The notes under the pieces: model-generated
What the model was told of the DNA's origin: nothing
Databases searched by the model: none
The model's input: the letters and a program-made list of their open reading frames with translations, nothing else
Made by a program: the position numbers and the translations under genes
Assembly: GCA_039980135.1 (NCBI GenBank)
Contig: JBDXCV010000009.1
Span: 381,854-445,853 of the forward strand
Origin: Alphaproteobacteria bacterium
GTDB lineage: Bacteria; Pseudomonadota; Alphaproteobacteria; UBA6615
Length of the DNA stretch: 64,000 bases
Reading direction: 5' to 3'
Part shown: one piece after another, positions 8,667 to 17,725 of the stretch
How the letters are laid out: every line of letters starts with the position of its first letter
How positions within the stretch are numbered: position 1 is the stretch's first letter

Positions 8667-9001
8667 CTATTATACCACAGCGCGCGAATCAGTTCTTGGT
8701 TCGTTCTCGCCACCTCAGGAACGCCCTAAGGTGCTGTTTGACCGTCTTGGGCTTCGTCAGGCCGTCGATAGGTGAGGCGCTTGCCACCGATGCCCTTGAG
8801 GGCTTTATCGGTGCGGGCCATGTCATCGACACCAAGGGCGTCACGCTCGTTGTATCATTTGGGCCAAATCAGCACACACCTTGTCGAACTCTATGAGCGG
8901 TCGGCGGCAATCCAGCAGTCTCTTGCAGAGATAAATGCGAAGACGCGCTAATGGGCCCCGGTTCACGAGAACCCGACCTGGCAGCGCCGGACACTCTAAG
9001 T

Positions 9002-9091
9002 ATCATTTGTCATAGAATTATCTATTTTGGAATCATTTTTCATGTGTTAGTATCAAAATTCATAACGAAACTAAAATGAACTCAAAATTCA
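9002..9091 (+). promoter_or_regulatory. Phased ATCA-N4-TCAT repeats upstream of the Fic gene
   Basis: ATCA-N4-TCAT occurs at 9002-9013, 9032-9043 and 9052-9063. A fourth relaxed copy is at 9081-9092 (TCAAAATTCA core shared with copy three). Start-to-start steps are 30, 20 and 29 bp, close to whole helical turns, so a bound protein would lie on one DNA face. Likely an operator for autoregulation of the Fic gene starting at 9111; the regulator is unknown. Confidence 0.5.
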
Positions 9092-9110
9092 GGATAGAGA
9101 TACAGTTTTC

Positions 9111-10661
9111 ATGCCAGAAGAGGCGCAGACTCAATTTTCAGGGCCCGTTACCGTTCTTCAGGAAAGACGCATTCCTGAGACAGCGACCCCTGCTGGCTAT
9201 AGCGCCTTAATCGACGCTTATCGTCTTGCGGTGCCATTGCCCAGGATTCTCTCAGCCACGGGTGAGCACCACCGTGTCACAGAAGAAAATAGCTGGCGCA
9301 TTCTGACGCCGCGCCACGCCCCACACCCCACACTTGAAGGACATCTCACCTTTGCCCTCAAATATGAGGGACTCGACCTTGCCGTTCTAAAACGCCTCTT
9401 CTTCGCAACCGGGCCAGACAAGATAGAAGCGCTCATTCGCGAAAAGCCGACAGGTGCGTATGCGCGTCGTATCTGGTTCCTCTATGAGTGGCTTACTGGT
9501 CAGACACTCGACCTGCCTGACGCATCCGCCGGGCGTTACGTCCCCGTTGTCGATCCGACGCTACAATATGCATCCGAAGGTGAAAACGCAGCCCGTTACA
9601 GGGTCCGGAACAACTTGCCGGGCAGCCCCGAGTTTTGCCCTTTGGTCGCCAGGACAGACCGGCTCGAACAATTCACAGGGCTTGATCTGCCAAAGCGCGC
9701 CAGGGATATCGTTGCAGATGTACCTCGTGATCTCCTCGCCCGAACGGCTGCGTTCTTGCTCCTGAAAGACTCCAGATCGAGCTACGCCATCGAAGGCGAA
9801 GCGGCCCCGCAAGATCGTATTCAACGCTGGGGAAGAGCGATTGCCGAAGCGGGCCGTCAGCCACTTGATCGTGAAGAATTACTCCGTTTGCAAAAAATAG
9901 TCATCGGAGATGCCCGCTTTGTAAAACTTGGGTTTCGGCAGGAGGGCGGATTTGTCGGCGAACATGACCGCGATAGCCGTCTGCCCCTCCCCGATCATGT
10001 GAGTGCCCGACATGAAGATCTGCCAGACCTTCTCACCGGCTTGATAGATTTTGGGCATGGCGCGGCGCGCACGCTTGATCCGGTCATGGCCGCCGCCATC
10101 CTGGCTTTTGGGTTTATCTACATCCATCCGTTTGATGACGGTAATGGCCGCATCCACCGCTACTTAATCCACCATGTTTTGTCAGAACGGGGCTTTAATC
10201 CGCCCGGCGTCGTCTTCCCTGTATCTGCTGCCATTTTAGAGCAGATCGACACCTATCGAAGGGTTCTCGAAAGCTATTCAGAGCGCTTACTCCCGTTTAT
10301 TGAGTGGGAGGCCACTGAGCAATTCAATGTCCGCGTTCTCAACGACACCGGAGATTTTTACCGTTTTTTTGACGCCACTCCGCATGCCGAGTTTCTGTAT
10401 GCCTGTGTCCGGAAAACCATCGAAGAAGACCTGCCCAACGAAACAGAATTCTTGCGTCGCTACGATGAATTCAGAACAAGGGTGGAAGCGCTAATCGACA
10501 TGCCCGAACGCTTGATTGATCTGCTCTTCCGCTTCCTGCATCAAAATGAAGGTCGTCTTTCCAATCGCGCCCGCGATAAGGAATTCAGCGAGTTAACTCC
10601 TGACGAGACACAAAAAATAGAGACAATCTACGCGGAGATTTTCGCTCCGGCAGAACAATAA
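9111..10661 (+). CDS. Fic-domain protein (predicted AMP/nucleotide transferase)
   Basis: 516 aa. The active-site motif is HPFDDGNGR with catalytic His339. The N-terminal-side inhibitory motif is present (S223-S-Y-A-I-E228-G), whose Glu blocks the nucleotide gamma-phosphate in class II Fic proteins. The enzyme would therefore be auto-inhibited and transfer AMP or another nucleotide moiety to a target protein hydroxyl. The C-terminal 150 residues are helical and may include a winged-helix region. Base composition is AT-richer than the flanking core genes, and phased repeats precede it. Adjacent to HEPN and GIY-YIG genes, so a role in stress or defence is plausible but unproved. Confidence 0.92.
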   Translation: MPEEAQTQFSGPVTVLQERRIPETATPAGYSALIDAYRLAVPLPRILSATGEHHRVTEENSWRILTPRHAPHPTLEGHLTFALKYEGLDLAVLKRLFFATGPDKIEALIREKPTGAYARRIWFLYEWLTGQTLDLPDASAGRYVPVVDPTLQYASEGENAARYRVRNNLPGSPEFCPLVARTDRLEQFTGLDLPKRARDIVADVPRDLLARTAAFLLLKDSRSSYAIEGEAAPQDRIQRWGRAIAEAGRQPLDREELLRLQKIVIGDARFVKLGFRQEGGFVGEHDRDSRLPLPDHVSARHEDLPDLLTGLIDFGHGAARTLDPVMAAAILAFGFIYIHPFDDGNGRIHRYLIHHVLSERGFNPPGVVFPVSAAILEQIDTYRRVLESYSERLLPFIEWEATEQFNVRVLNDTGDFYRFFDATPHAEFLYACVRKTIEEDLPNETEFLRRYDEFRTRVEALIDMPERLIDLLFRFLHQNEGRLSNRARDKEFSELTPDETQKIETIYAEIFAPAEQ

Positions 10662-10791
10662 GGGCATGCACCCCTAGGTCTGTCTTCGACGGCCGGGGAT
10701 GCTTGCCTGTCCCCGCCCGTTGCACCACGATACGGGCAACAGGTGCCGGGGAACCAACCCGGCCGCCGATCTGATCAGGGAAGCAAATGCG

Positions 10792-12489
10792 ATGAGAAAT
10801 TCACCCGACGGCGGCGATGCCGTCCTCCAGGCCTTCCGCGCGCTCGGAATCGACTATGTGATGTCTTCCCCCGGCTCCGAATGGGGCCCCGTCTGGGAGG
10901 CAATGGCCCAGCAGAAGCTCTCCAACGAGCCCGGCCCCACCTATCTCACCTGCGCCCATGAAACCCTCGCCGTCAATCTGGCGGTTGGCTACACCTCGAT
11001 CACCGGCCGCATGCAGGCCGTTATGCTCCACGCCGGTGTCGGGCTGCTCCAGGGCGCGCTCGGGGTCGAGGGGGCGCTGCGCGGCGCCATTCCCATGGTC
11101 GTCCTGTCGGGCGAGTCTCTCAGCTTCGGCGAGGACCCCGAGTTCAATCCGGGCTTCCAGTGGCAGGCGCTGTTGAACCAGGTCGGCAGCAACCCGCGGC
11201 TGCTCGAACCGCTGGTCAAATGGTCTCAGCAGGCCGGCAGCGTATCCGCCATGCACCAGCAGATCGTCAGCGCCGGCGAGCTCGCCCAGCGCACCCCGCG
11301 CGCGCCGGTCTATCTGTCGGTGCCCATCGAGGTCATGACCCAGCCCTGGACCCCGCCCGACGAGCTGCGCGACCCGCCGCCGGCACCCGTTCTCACCGCC
11401 ACCGCCGACGATATCGACGCGGTCGCCCGGATGCTGCTCGCCGCGAAGAACCCCGCGGTCATCACCGAAGAGGCCGGGCGCGACCCGGCCGGTCATGCGG
11501 CATTGCGCGAACTCGCCGAACTGCTCGCGATCCCCGTGGTCGAGGGGCTGTTTGCGCTCTACGCAAATTTCCCCACCGACCATGCCCTGTATCAGGGCCC
11601 CGGCCGCCCGCCGCTCATCGACGAGGCGGACCTGATCCTCACCATCGGCTGCCGCCAGCCCTGGTACCCGCTGGCCAACAAGCCCAAGAAGGCGCGCATC
11701 GTCGCCATCGACGACACCCCGTTCCGCGATCACATGGTCTATCAGCCAAGCGAGGCCGAGCGCTTCATCGAGGGCACGATCACCGCCAACCTGGAGCTTC
11801 TCGCCGCGGCCATTCGCGCCGCCGGGCCGGACACCGACGCGGTCGAGGCGCGACGCGCGACCTGGACCAGCGCATCGGAAGCCCGACGCACGGAGTTAAA
11901 GGCGGCGGAAGCCGACGCCGCGAAGCGCGACACCATCTCGCCGGCGTTGCTCGCCGCCTCGATCGCGCAGGCCGCACCCGACGACGTGATTGTTGTCGAC
12001 GAATGCATCACCCACCGCCCGGCGATCCTGCGCCATCTGCGCAGCGGGGCGCCGCACAGCTATTTCCGCGTTAATGGCGGGCTCGGCCAGTCGATGGGCG
12101 TAGCGCTCGGCGCCAAGCTGGCCGCGCCCGAGCGCGCCGTGGTCAACACGCTGGGCGACGGCACCTTCCTCTACAACCCGGCCGTCCAGGCGCTCGCCTT
12201 CGCGCGCGAGCACCAGCTCGCGACCCTGACCATCGTGTTCAACAATCACGGCTACAACGCCATGCGGAAGGATCAGGAGAGCTACTATCCCGACGGCGTC
12301 GCGGCGCGGAACGATCTGTGGATGGGCCACCCGATCACCGAATTCGACTATGCGGAACTCGCCAGACCCTTCGACGCGTTCGGCGCCAAAGTCGAGACCC
12401 CGGCCGAGCTGCCCGGCGTCCTGGAGCAAGCCTTCGCGGCGGTCGCAGAGGGTCGCCCGGCGTTGCTCAACGTCCTGCTCGACGCCTAG
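10792..12489 (+). CDS. Thiamine-diphosphate-dependent enzyme (acetolactate synthase/benzoylformate decarboxylase type)
   Basis: 565-aa ThDP enzyme of the three-domain decarboxylase fold. N-terminal PYR domain has the conserved Glu in LTCAHETLAVNLAVG; the central domain lacks an obvious FAD site; the C-terminal PP domain has the ThDP motif from LGDGTFLYNPA to FNNHGYN (GDG...NN). ATG 10792 is preceded by AGGGA 10 bp away; the upstream 31 codons are shadow. It most likely decarboxylates or ligates a 2-keto acid; the substrate is unknown. Its stop overlaps the 3' end of a truncated dehydrogenase copy on the other strand, and the intact dehydrogenase homologue is at 20.2 kb, so the two once formed a convergent pair. 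Confidence 0.9.
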   Translation: MRNSPDGGDAVLQAFRALGIDYVMSSPGSEWGPVWEAMAQQKLSNEPGPTYLTCAHETLAVNLAVGYTSITGRMQAVMLHAGVGLLQGALGVEGALRGAIPMVVLSGESLSFGEDPEFNPGFQWQALLNQVGSNPRLLEPLVKWSQQAGSVSAMHQQIVSAGELAQRTPRAPVYLSVPIEVMTQPWTPPDELRDPPPAPVLTATADDIDAVARMLLAAKNPAVITEEAGRDPAGHAALRELAELLAIPVVEGLFALYANFPTDHALYQGPGRPPLIDEADLILTIGCRQPWYPLANKPKKARIVAIDDTPFRDHMVYQPSEAERFIEGTITANLELLAAAIRAAGPDTDAVEARRATWTSASEARRTELKAAEADAAKRDTISPALLAASIAQAAPDDVIVVDECITHRPAILRHLRSGAPHSYFRVNGGLGQSMGVALGAKLAAPERAVVNTLGDGTFLYNPAVQALAFAREHQLATLTIVFNNHGYNAMRKDQESYYPDGVAARNDLWMGHPITEFDYAELARPFDAFGAKVETPAELPGVLEQAFAAVAEGRPALLNVLLDA

Positions 12490-12599
12490 CGGGTTTCGCG
12501 TGCGGCGAGCGCCGCGCGCATTTCCGCGCGCACCTGCTCCGTGATCGCCGCCAGCCCGTCGCGCCCGCCCAGTTCGGTCGGCTGCAGCGCGCCGTCGCG
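12486..12599 (-). pseudogene. Truncated 3' end of the decarboxylating dehydrogenase gene
   Basis: Bases 12505-12599 match 20188-20282, the 3' end of the intact dehydrogenase gene, over 95 bp with 2 mismatches. It still encodes the C-terminus DGALQPTELGGRDGLAA and ends in its own stop overlapping the ThDP enzyme gene. Homology stops sharply at 12600. It is a relic of the event that placed the amidase/biuret segment here. Confidence 0.85.
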
Positions 12600-13207
12600 A
12601 GCAACCGACGCGCGCGCGACACGCGGAATCACCAGGCGGACATGGTTCGACAGCCTCGTCGATTGCCTCAACCAGCTGCCATGGTCGGCCATCGTCGTGA
12701 TGACTATCCGCTACTTCCTGGCCTCCTGGCGCGACTCGGAGGCGTTTCAGATCATCAACCTCGCGCTCCAAGCCGCGCCCGAGCGCACGAAGCTCATCGG
12801 CTGGCGTGATCGTGACTTTCTGTTCCGATGCGCGCGAGCTTCAGAAATCCCGCGACCAGAAACCCATGGCGCTCTCCACCGAAGCCTTCGCTGTGCAGGA
12901 GGGGCGGATCGAAACCCTGCGCCGGACGCAGCATGGCACATCGGGTGCCTATATGCCGGAGATTGCGGACCGGTCCATCCCACTTTCCAACCTCTCGATC
13001 GCGGAATGGAATCGGCGTCGGCAGCGACAAAACCGGTCCTCATCCTGAGGTCGGCAGGAACAAATCCAATCCTAATCCCGAAGAGGTGAGAAGCACCGTA
13101 TCGAAGGATCGTGCTTCGCCGCGCAGCGCCAACTCCCTCATGCGCGGCCCCCGCCCTCTCATTTTGCGCTTCGGGCACAACGTCCGACCATGCTGTTCGT
13201 CGGAACG
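12600..13207. other. 608-bp mosaic spacer without a convincing gene
   Basis: Starts at the breakpoint of the duplication. Open frames exist on both strands but none shows a recognisable domain or ribosome site; short stretches look coding-like in different frames (12806-13048 plus strand), which suggests pieces of old genes. A degenerate CCTCATCCTGAGG repeat (13038-13050) with a GAAGGAT element near 13103 belongs to the dispersed repeat family seen elsewhere in the window. Confidence 0.45.
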
Positions 13208-14668
13208 TTATCCCGGGATCATTTCTGCAAGGATCGGTGGCATTCTGTCAATCCAGGGTTGGGCCGCCTCGAAACAGGCCGAAGCTCGCAGAACCATGGG
13301 ATCATCGAGATGCTTGCCAATGATCTGCAAGCCAACGGGTAATCCGTCATCGGTGAACCCGGCCGGAATGGAAGCCGCCGGTTGACCGGTAAAATTCAAC
13401 GGGAAGGTAAACGCGAGCCAACTGAACGGGCTCCCGATTTTGCCATCAATTTTCTCAGGCCCCTGCATGTGCACCGGAAAAGCCGGAACCGCCAGCGTGG
13501 GAGTCAGAAGGAAGTCGTAAAGCTCCATAAACCGCCACATCTTGCTGTTAACGGCCTTGCGGGTCATTTGTGCATTGGTCAGATCTTCCGCAGTCCACGG
13601 GTACATGATGAGCTCCACAAGATGTGGGGTCATTTCATGGCCGTGCTTGTCGACCATCTCGCGAAGACCCTTGAGATCACTCCCGCCGATAACGGCCGCA
13701 AAGAAATCGGCACCCGGATCGTCCCAGCCCGGGTTGGCAACTTCAACGGTGCAGCCCAGATCCGTTTCGAAGACCTTGACGGCGGCCGCGACCACTTCGC
13801 GAACCTGCGGATCGACGGCGGCATAACCCCAATCCGGGCTGAACGCGACCTTGCAGCCCTTGATATCCCCCTTGATACATTCCAGCCAATCGAACTCGGG
13901 GCCGGGCAGTGACATCCGGTCGCGTGAATCCGGCCCGGAACCTATGACGGACATCATCAGTGCCGCGTCTTCGACCGTTCGTGCCACCGGCCCGATATGT
14001 TCAAGGTCTTCCCAGGACGACACACCGGGATAACGCTCGTCCTTCGTGCCGGGCCACAATGGCACGCGCCCCATGGACGCTTTCAACCCGTAGGCACCAC
14101 TCAGCGATGCCGGAATCCGGATTGAACCCCCTCCATCCGAGGCGATCGCATAGGGTGTCATTCCGGTGATTGTCGAAACCACCGACCCCGCCGAAGACCC
14201 TCCGGGCGTTAGATCGGTGTTCCACGGATTTCGCGTGGTTTCAAAAACAGGATTGTGACCAACGCCCGAGAATCCGAATTCCGGAACATTGGTTTTTCCC
14301 AGGATAAGGCTATCGGAACCCTTCAGACGTTCGACAACAATATCGTCGTCTTCGGAGATGTAGTCCTGATAGGCGACAGACCCGGAAACTGTCGGGTAGT
14401 CCTTCATGACAACCAGGTCCTTGATCCCCACAGGCACGCCGGCTGTCGGCCCCACTTCGTCCCCGTCCATGATCTTCTTCTCAACCGCCTTTGCCTGCGC
14501 CCGCATGAGGTCTGGCGTGGGTGTGCAATAGGCGTGGAGCACGGGGTCCAGCAATTCCATACGCTCGATTGAGGCCTCGGCTACTTCAACGGGTGAAATT
14601 TTCTTGCTACGGACCAGTCCAGCCAGCTCAGTCGCAGACATGGAGCAGATTTCATTACTTTTCGACAT
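13208..14668 (-). CDS. Amidase (amidase signature family)
   Basis: 486-aa hydrolase splitting a C-N amide bond. The Ser-cisSer-Lys triad is present: Lys in PVGIKDLVV, cis-Ser in TPGGSSAGS, nucleophile Ser in DGGGSIRIPAS. Cytoplasmic, no signal peptide. ATG 14668 has AAGGGA 6 bp upstream; the adjacent ATG 14671 is too close to it. It is the last gene of a minus-strand run with two biuret-hydrolase-like genes and an NMT1 binding protein, so its substrate is likely a small imported amide or ureide. It resembles the other amidase (17726-19186) only in the general signature, not in the allophanate-hydrolase-specific stretches. Confidence 0.9.
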   Translation of the reverse strand: MSKSNEICSMSATELAGLVRSKKISPVEVAEASIERMELLDPVLHAYCTPTPDLMRAQAKAVEKKIMDGDEVGPTAGVPVGIKDLVVMKDYPTVSGSVAYQDYISEDDDIVVERLKGSDSLILGKTNVPEFGFSGVGHNPVFETTRNPWNTDLTPGGSSAGSVVSTITGMTPYAIASDGGGSIRIPASLSGAYGLKASMGRVPLWPGTKDERYPGVSSWEDLEHIGPVARTVEDAALMMSVIGSGPDSRDRMSLPGPEFDWLECIKGDIKGCKVAFSPDWGYAAVDPQVREVVAAAVKVFETDLGCTVEVANPGWDDPGADFFAAVIGGSDLKGLREMVDKHGHEMTPHLVELIMYPWTAEDLTNAQMTRKAVNSKMWRFMELYDFLLTPTLAVPAFPVHMQGPEKIDGKIGSPFSWLAFTFPLNFTGQPAASIPAGFTDDGLPVGLQIIGKHLDDPMVLRASACFEAAQPWIDRMPPILAEMIPG

Positions 14669-14739
14669 CATTTTTCCCTTTAGGATCGCGAACCGGTTCC
14701 ATTCGGATCAGGCTACAAACCCAAGCACGTATCTGAAGA

Positions 14740-15483
14740 TCAGGACCCCGATATTTCATTTGACGGGTTCGCAGCCTCAAGGGCATCCAGCAGGTCTTGC
14801 GAATTCGCGACAGTTCCAAACAGTCCGTACCCCTGAATGGTCGAACGAATAATCGCATCGTGGTTGGCTTGTTCCGTCGCCGCGCAACAATCTTCCAACA
14901 GCAGGCACTCAAAACCCCGGTCATTGGCGTCACGCATGGTCGTGTGAACACAGCAATCGGTTGTCACACCGGCAAAGATCAAATTCCGGATGCCAGCGCG
15001 ACGGAGTATTTGCTCCAAGTCCGTTGCGTAGAACGCACCCTTGCCCGGCTTGTCGATAACCGGTTCGTGCGGCAACGGGGTCAGTGCAGGGACGATTTCC
15101 CAGCCGGGTTGTCCGCGCGTCAGGAGACGGCCGCATGGACCGGGCGAGCCAATTTCCGCGCCCGTACGCGCGGAACGCCAACGCTTGTTGTCATTGAGAT
15201 CGGAGAGGTCGGACCGGTGTCCCTCACGGGTGTGCAACACATGAAATCCCAACGGGCGAATGACATCGAGCAACCTGCGAATGGGCTCGATCACACCGCC
15301 CGTCAAGCCAACATCAACGCCCATCTGATCGACATATCCGCTCGGCAGACAGAAGTCCGTTTGAACATCGATGACGATCAACGCCGTATTCTGCGGGTTC
15401 CAGTTGCCGTCAAACGGGAAGGCATAAGGTTGTGCGACAAGCGGCGGCAGCACTGAATCCGCGACCTTGTCAACCGATGGCAT
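14740..15483 (-). CDS. biuH: Isochorismatase-fold cysteine hydrolase, biuret-hydrolase-like
   Basis: 247 aa. The catalytic triad of cysteine hydrolases is visible: D39 (VIDVQTDFC), K148 (DKPGKGAF), C178 (TTDCCV). The string NTALIVIDVQTDFC, the THTREGHR-like VLHTREGHRSDL, and GPCGRLLTRGQPGW closely recall the rhizobial biuret amidohydrolase (biuret to allophanate plus ammonia). From memory the resemblance is strong along the whole length. Its ATG lies inside the 3' end of the upstream paralogue (14-bp overlap), so the two are translated together. Biuret specificity is inference. Confidence 0.85.
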   Translation of the reverse strand: MPSVDKVADSVLPPLVAQPYAFPFDGNWNPQNTALIVIDVQTDFCLPSGYVDQMGVDVGLTGGVIEPIRRLLDVIRPLGFHVLHTREGHRSDLSDLNDNKRWRSARTGAEIGSPGPCGRLLTRGQPGWEIVPALTPLPHEPVIDKPGKGAFYATDLEQILRRAGIRNLIFAGVTTDCCVHTTMRDANDRGFECLLLEDCCAATEQANHDAIIRSTIQGYGLFGTVANSQDLLDALEAANPSNEISGS

Positions 15484-16147
15484 CGATCAAATCCCCCGAT
15501 GTCGCGATGGAACCGTAGTGTCCGCCAACCAGCCGAAATATTTCCACCTGCGCCTCATGTTCCGTTTGAAGAACGGCGGCACAGCAATCCTCCAGAAGGA
15601 GGCACTCAAATCCTCGGTCATTGGCGTCGCGCAAGGTGGACTGAACACAACAGTCTGTCGTAACCCCGGTCAAGATAAGGTTGCGAATATTTGCCTTGCG
15701 CAACAATTGTTCGAAGTCGGTTGCGAAGAAAGCGCTCTTGCCCGGCTTGTCGACGATGGTTTCAGACGGCATTGGTGCAAGTTCCGGGATGATGTCCCAG
15801 TTGGCTTCACCGCGCACCAAGTATCGCCCTAACGGTCCCTCAGCGCCGATTTCGGCACCGTTCTGAACCGATCGCCAGTGTTTGTTGGCGTTGAGGTCAG
15901 TCAGGTCCGGGCGGTGACCCTCACGGGTATAAATGATCGGATATGAGGCCTTACGTGCGGACGCAAGGACCATTTGCAGTTTCGGAATTGGCTTTCGTAA
16001 TGGCGCAAGGTCTACGCCTGTCCCATCTAGCCAACCGCCTTCGGCGCAGAAATCTGTTTGCATATCAATAACAACAAGAGCCGTATTTACCACCGAAAGT
16101 GAACCATCGAATGGCCAGGGATAGAGTCCCCGAACAAAGCGTTCCAT
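15470..16147 (-). CDS. Second isochorismatase-fold hydrolase, biuret-hydrolase-like paralogue
   Basis: 225 aa, paralogue of the next gene: D28 in VIDMQTDFC, Lys in DKPGKSAFF, Cys in TTDCCVQSTLRDANDRG. It shares most of the YTREGHRPDLTDLNANK and LLLEDCCAA segments. Shorter N-terminus and a G-for-C change in GPLGRYLVRGEANW set it apart, so the pair may have split substrates (biuret and an N-substituted or oxidised relative) or form a hetero-oligomer. It sits between the binding-protein gene and its paralogue. Confidence 0.85.
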   Translation of the reverse strand: MERFVRGLYPWPFDGSLSVVNTALVVIDMQTDFCAEGGWLDGTGVDLAPLRKPIPKLQMVLASARKASYPIIYTREGHRPDLTDLNANKHWRSVQNGAEIGAEGPLGRYLVRGEANWDIIPELAPMPSETIVDKPGKSAFFATDFEQLLRKANIRNLILTGVTTDCCVQSTLRDANDRGFECLLLEDCCAAVLQTEHEAQVEIFRLVGGHYGSIATSGDLIDAIG

Positions 16148-16335
16148 CTAGAATTTCTCCGTCCGTAAGGTTGGAAACCGCACCGCCTTAAACCACTGGC
16201 TGGACATCCCTCGTGCCTTAGCTGACCTGACGCCCCGAACAGGTTGAGAACTCGATCACACCGGCACGCGATAGACGATCCGGCCAGTGGAGGCGGTCAT
16301 TCCGGCCTCCCCTAGTCAGGGTCGAATGATACGGT

Positions 16336-17382
16336 CTACTTCAGGTCGTCGGGCTGGAGCATGATGGTCCGGACATCCAGATGAGCCTTAATCACACCGG
16401 CGTCATGGAAGATATCCGCGAACGCCTGATAGGCGACGATGTCCTTCTCCTCGATTTGGGTGTTGGTGCGCCAGTAGACGGGTCCGACAACCGGAATGGC
16501 CGATTGCGGAACAGCTGTGTACTTGGCAAGCAGGGGAGCATACTTCTTGAAGTCGTCTTCGACCATGCGGGTAGCCTTGTCGATCACGGCGATCGTTTTC
16601 TTGGCCACGGAGGGTCGCTCTTTCATAAACTTTGTGGTGATCACCGAAGCACCCGCCCAAAACGGGTCGGCAATAAACAGCGCTGTCGGATTGACGACAA
16701 CAACCTTGATATTGTCGTTGGCCGCCGCCATGGACGCGACAGGCTCAAGCGCGAGTACGGCATCGACGGTTCCACCCAGGAGTGCCTGTGTCCAGTTAGG
16801 CACGGCCAGATCCTGCAAGGTCACATCCTTGTCCGGGTCAAGACCGTTCTTCTGAATGATAAACCGGCTGATGGTCTTCCATTGAATACCCGGCAAATGC
16901 GCCATGCGCTTGCCCTTCAGGTCCGCAAAAGATTCGATTGCGCTGTCGGCCGGCACGATGAGCGATTCGTTGACCTGACCGCCGGTAGGGTTGCCACCCT
17001 GCAAACCAAAAACTTTCATGGTGCCCGGAAACCGCGTGGAGGCGATAACGGTAATGCCTGCCGCCGACGCCAGCGGGCCGATATCCGAACGCCCCGAAAT
17101 GAATGAGTCGATGATCAGATTGGGGTTCTCCATCTTGACAGCTTCAGGCTCGATGCCCTCGGCCTCGAACATCTTCTCTTCCAGCGCCACAAAAAGCGGC
17201 AGTGCATGGGTCACGGGCAGGTAGGCCATCGTGACCTTTTCTGACGCCAATATCGGTGTTGTGGTTGCAACGTTTCCACCAAATGCGACAGCAAGAGCGA
17301 CCGCCACGGCGCCGAGTGCCGTGCGTACCCGTCTGGAGTCCTGTCCTCGTTTGGGAGATGAGAATTCAAAAGCACTATGCAT
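16336..17382 (-). CDS. NMT1/TauA-type ABC substrate-binding protein
   Basis: 348 aa with an N-terminal signal peptide (hydrophobic 22-45; cleavage expected near PILASEK). The mature part is a two-lobed NMT1/SsuA-like binding fold (TMAYLPVTHALPLFVALEEK; FADLKGKRMAHLPG). These proteins bind sulfonates, pyrimidines, nitrate or small ureides in the periplasm. It heads a minus-strand run with two biuret-hydrolase-like genes and an amidase, so it probably captures biuret or a related amide. No permease or ATPase gene is in the insert, so it must borrow a membrane complex encoded elsewhere or be an orphan. Confidence 0.85.
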   Translation of the reverse strand: MHSAFEFSSPKRGQDSRRVRTALGAVAVALAVAFGGNVATTTPILASEKVTMAYLPVTHALPLFVALEEKMFEAEGIEPEAVKMENPNLIIDSFISGRSDIGPLASAAGITVIASTRFPGTMKVFGLQGGNPTGGQVNESLIVPADSAIESFADLKGKRMAHLPGIQWKTISRFIIQKNGLDPDKDVTLQDLAVPNWTQALLGGTVDAVLALEPVASMAAANDNIKVVVVNPTALFIADPFWAGASVITTKFMKERPSVAKKTIAVIDKATRMVEDDFKKYAPLLAKYTAVPQSAIPVVGPVYWRTNTQIEEKDIVAYQAFADIFHDAGVIKAHLDVRTIMLQPDDLK

Positions 17383-17725
17383 GAAAAGCTCCTAATGTTT
17401 GGATCCGCGCTCTTGCAGATGAAGTTCTGCAATGTGGGTCCCTCGGACTAAAAGAGTGCAAGCGCCATGCCACAAGGCTGGTGATTAGCGGAGAACTCGT
17501 GGATGCATAATTGGAGAGCAATTTCGCCAGCAAAGGGCAGCAGATTGCTTTCTAATTGCGCAACCACATGCAATTTCATTCGGTCCGTTCCCGACAAAAA
17601 TTTACACATTTGATATTGGTATCTGTGCCGTCGCAGCGTGATGATCACGTGCCGAATGTTTGGACATGCTTGCCAGTTAAGTGATCAAACGAGAGCAGCA
17701 CAGACAGGTGAAGGCCCAACATCAA
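17383..17725. promoter_or_regulatory. 343-bp promoter region of the binding-protein operon
   Basis: No credible gene. It separates two minus-strand transcription units and must carry the promoter for the binding protein and biuret-type genes. Two palindromic TGATCA cores embedded in an inverted repeat (TGATCAC 17642-17648, GTGATCA 17681-17687, 32 bp apart) could be a regulator site. The stretch is AT-rich at 17530-17625. Confidence 0.4.

Larger units (their letters stand above)
8599..9110. other. 512-bp gap: inverted repeat, possible gene remnant, Fic promoter
   Basis: No intact gene. 8625-8666 is a perfect 12-bp inverted repeat. From about 8800 two overlapping frames look protein-like: one reads GAGHVIDTKGVTLVVSFG up to about 8865, and another reads THLVELYERSAAIQQSLAEI up to the TAA near 8951. 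This suggests the 3' end of a frameshifted gene of unknown type. 9000-9110 is AT-rich and holds the repeats ahead of the Fic gene. Confidence 0.4.

Noticed and set aside
10662-10791. GC-rich leader of the ThDP enzyme gene as a possible riboswitch
   Set aside because: It lacks the CTGAGA and ACCTGATCC cores that are plain at 37.6 kb; it looks like an ordinary leader.
12541-13089. 182-codon plus-strand frame after the ThDP enzyme
   Set aside because: It begins within the antisense of the dehydrogenase fragment, has no ribosome site and no recognisable domain.
17448-17648. 66-codon minus-strand frame in the binding-protein promoter region
   Set aside because: No ribosome site, no domain, and it lies where the promoter is expected.
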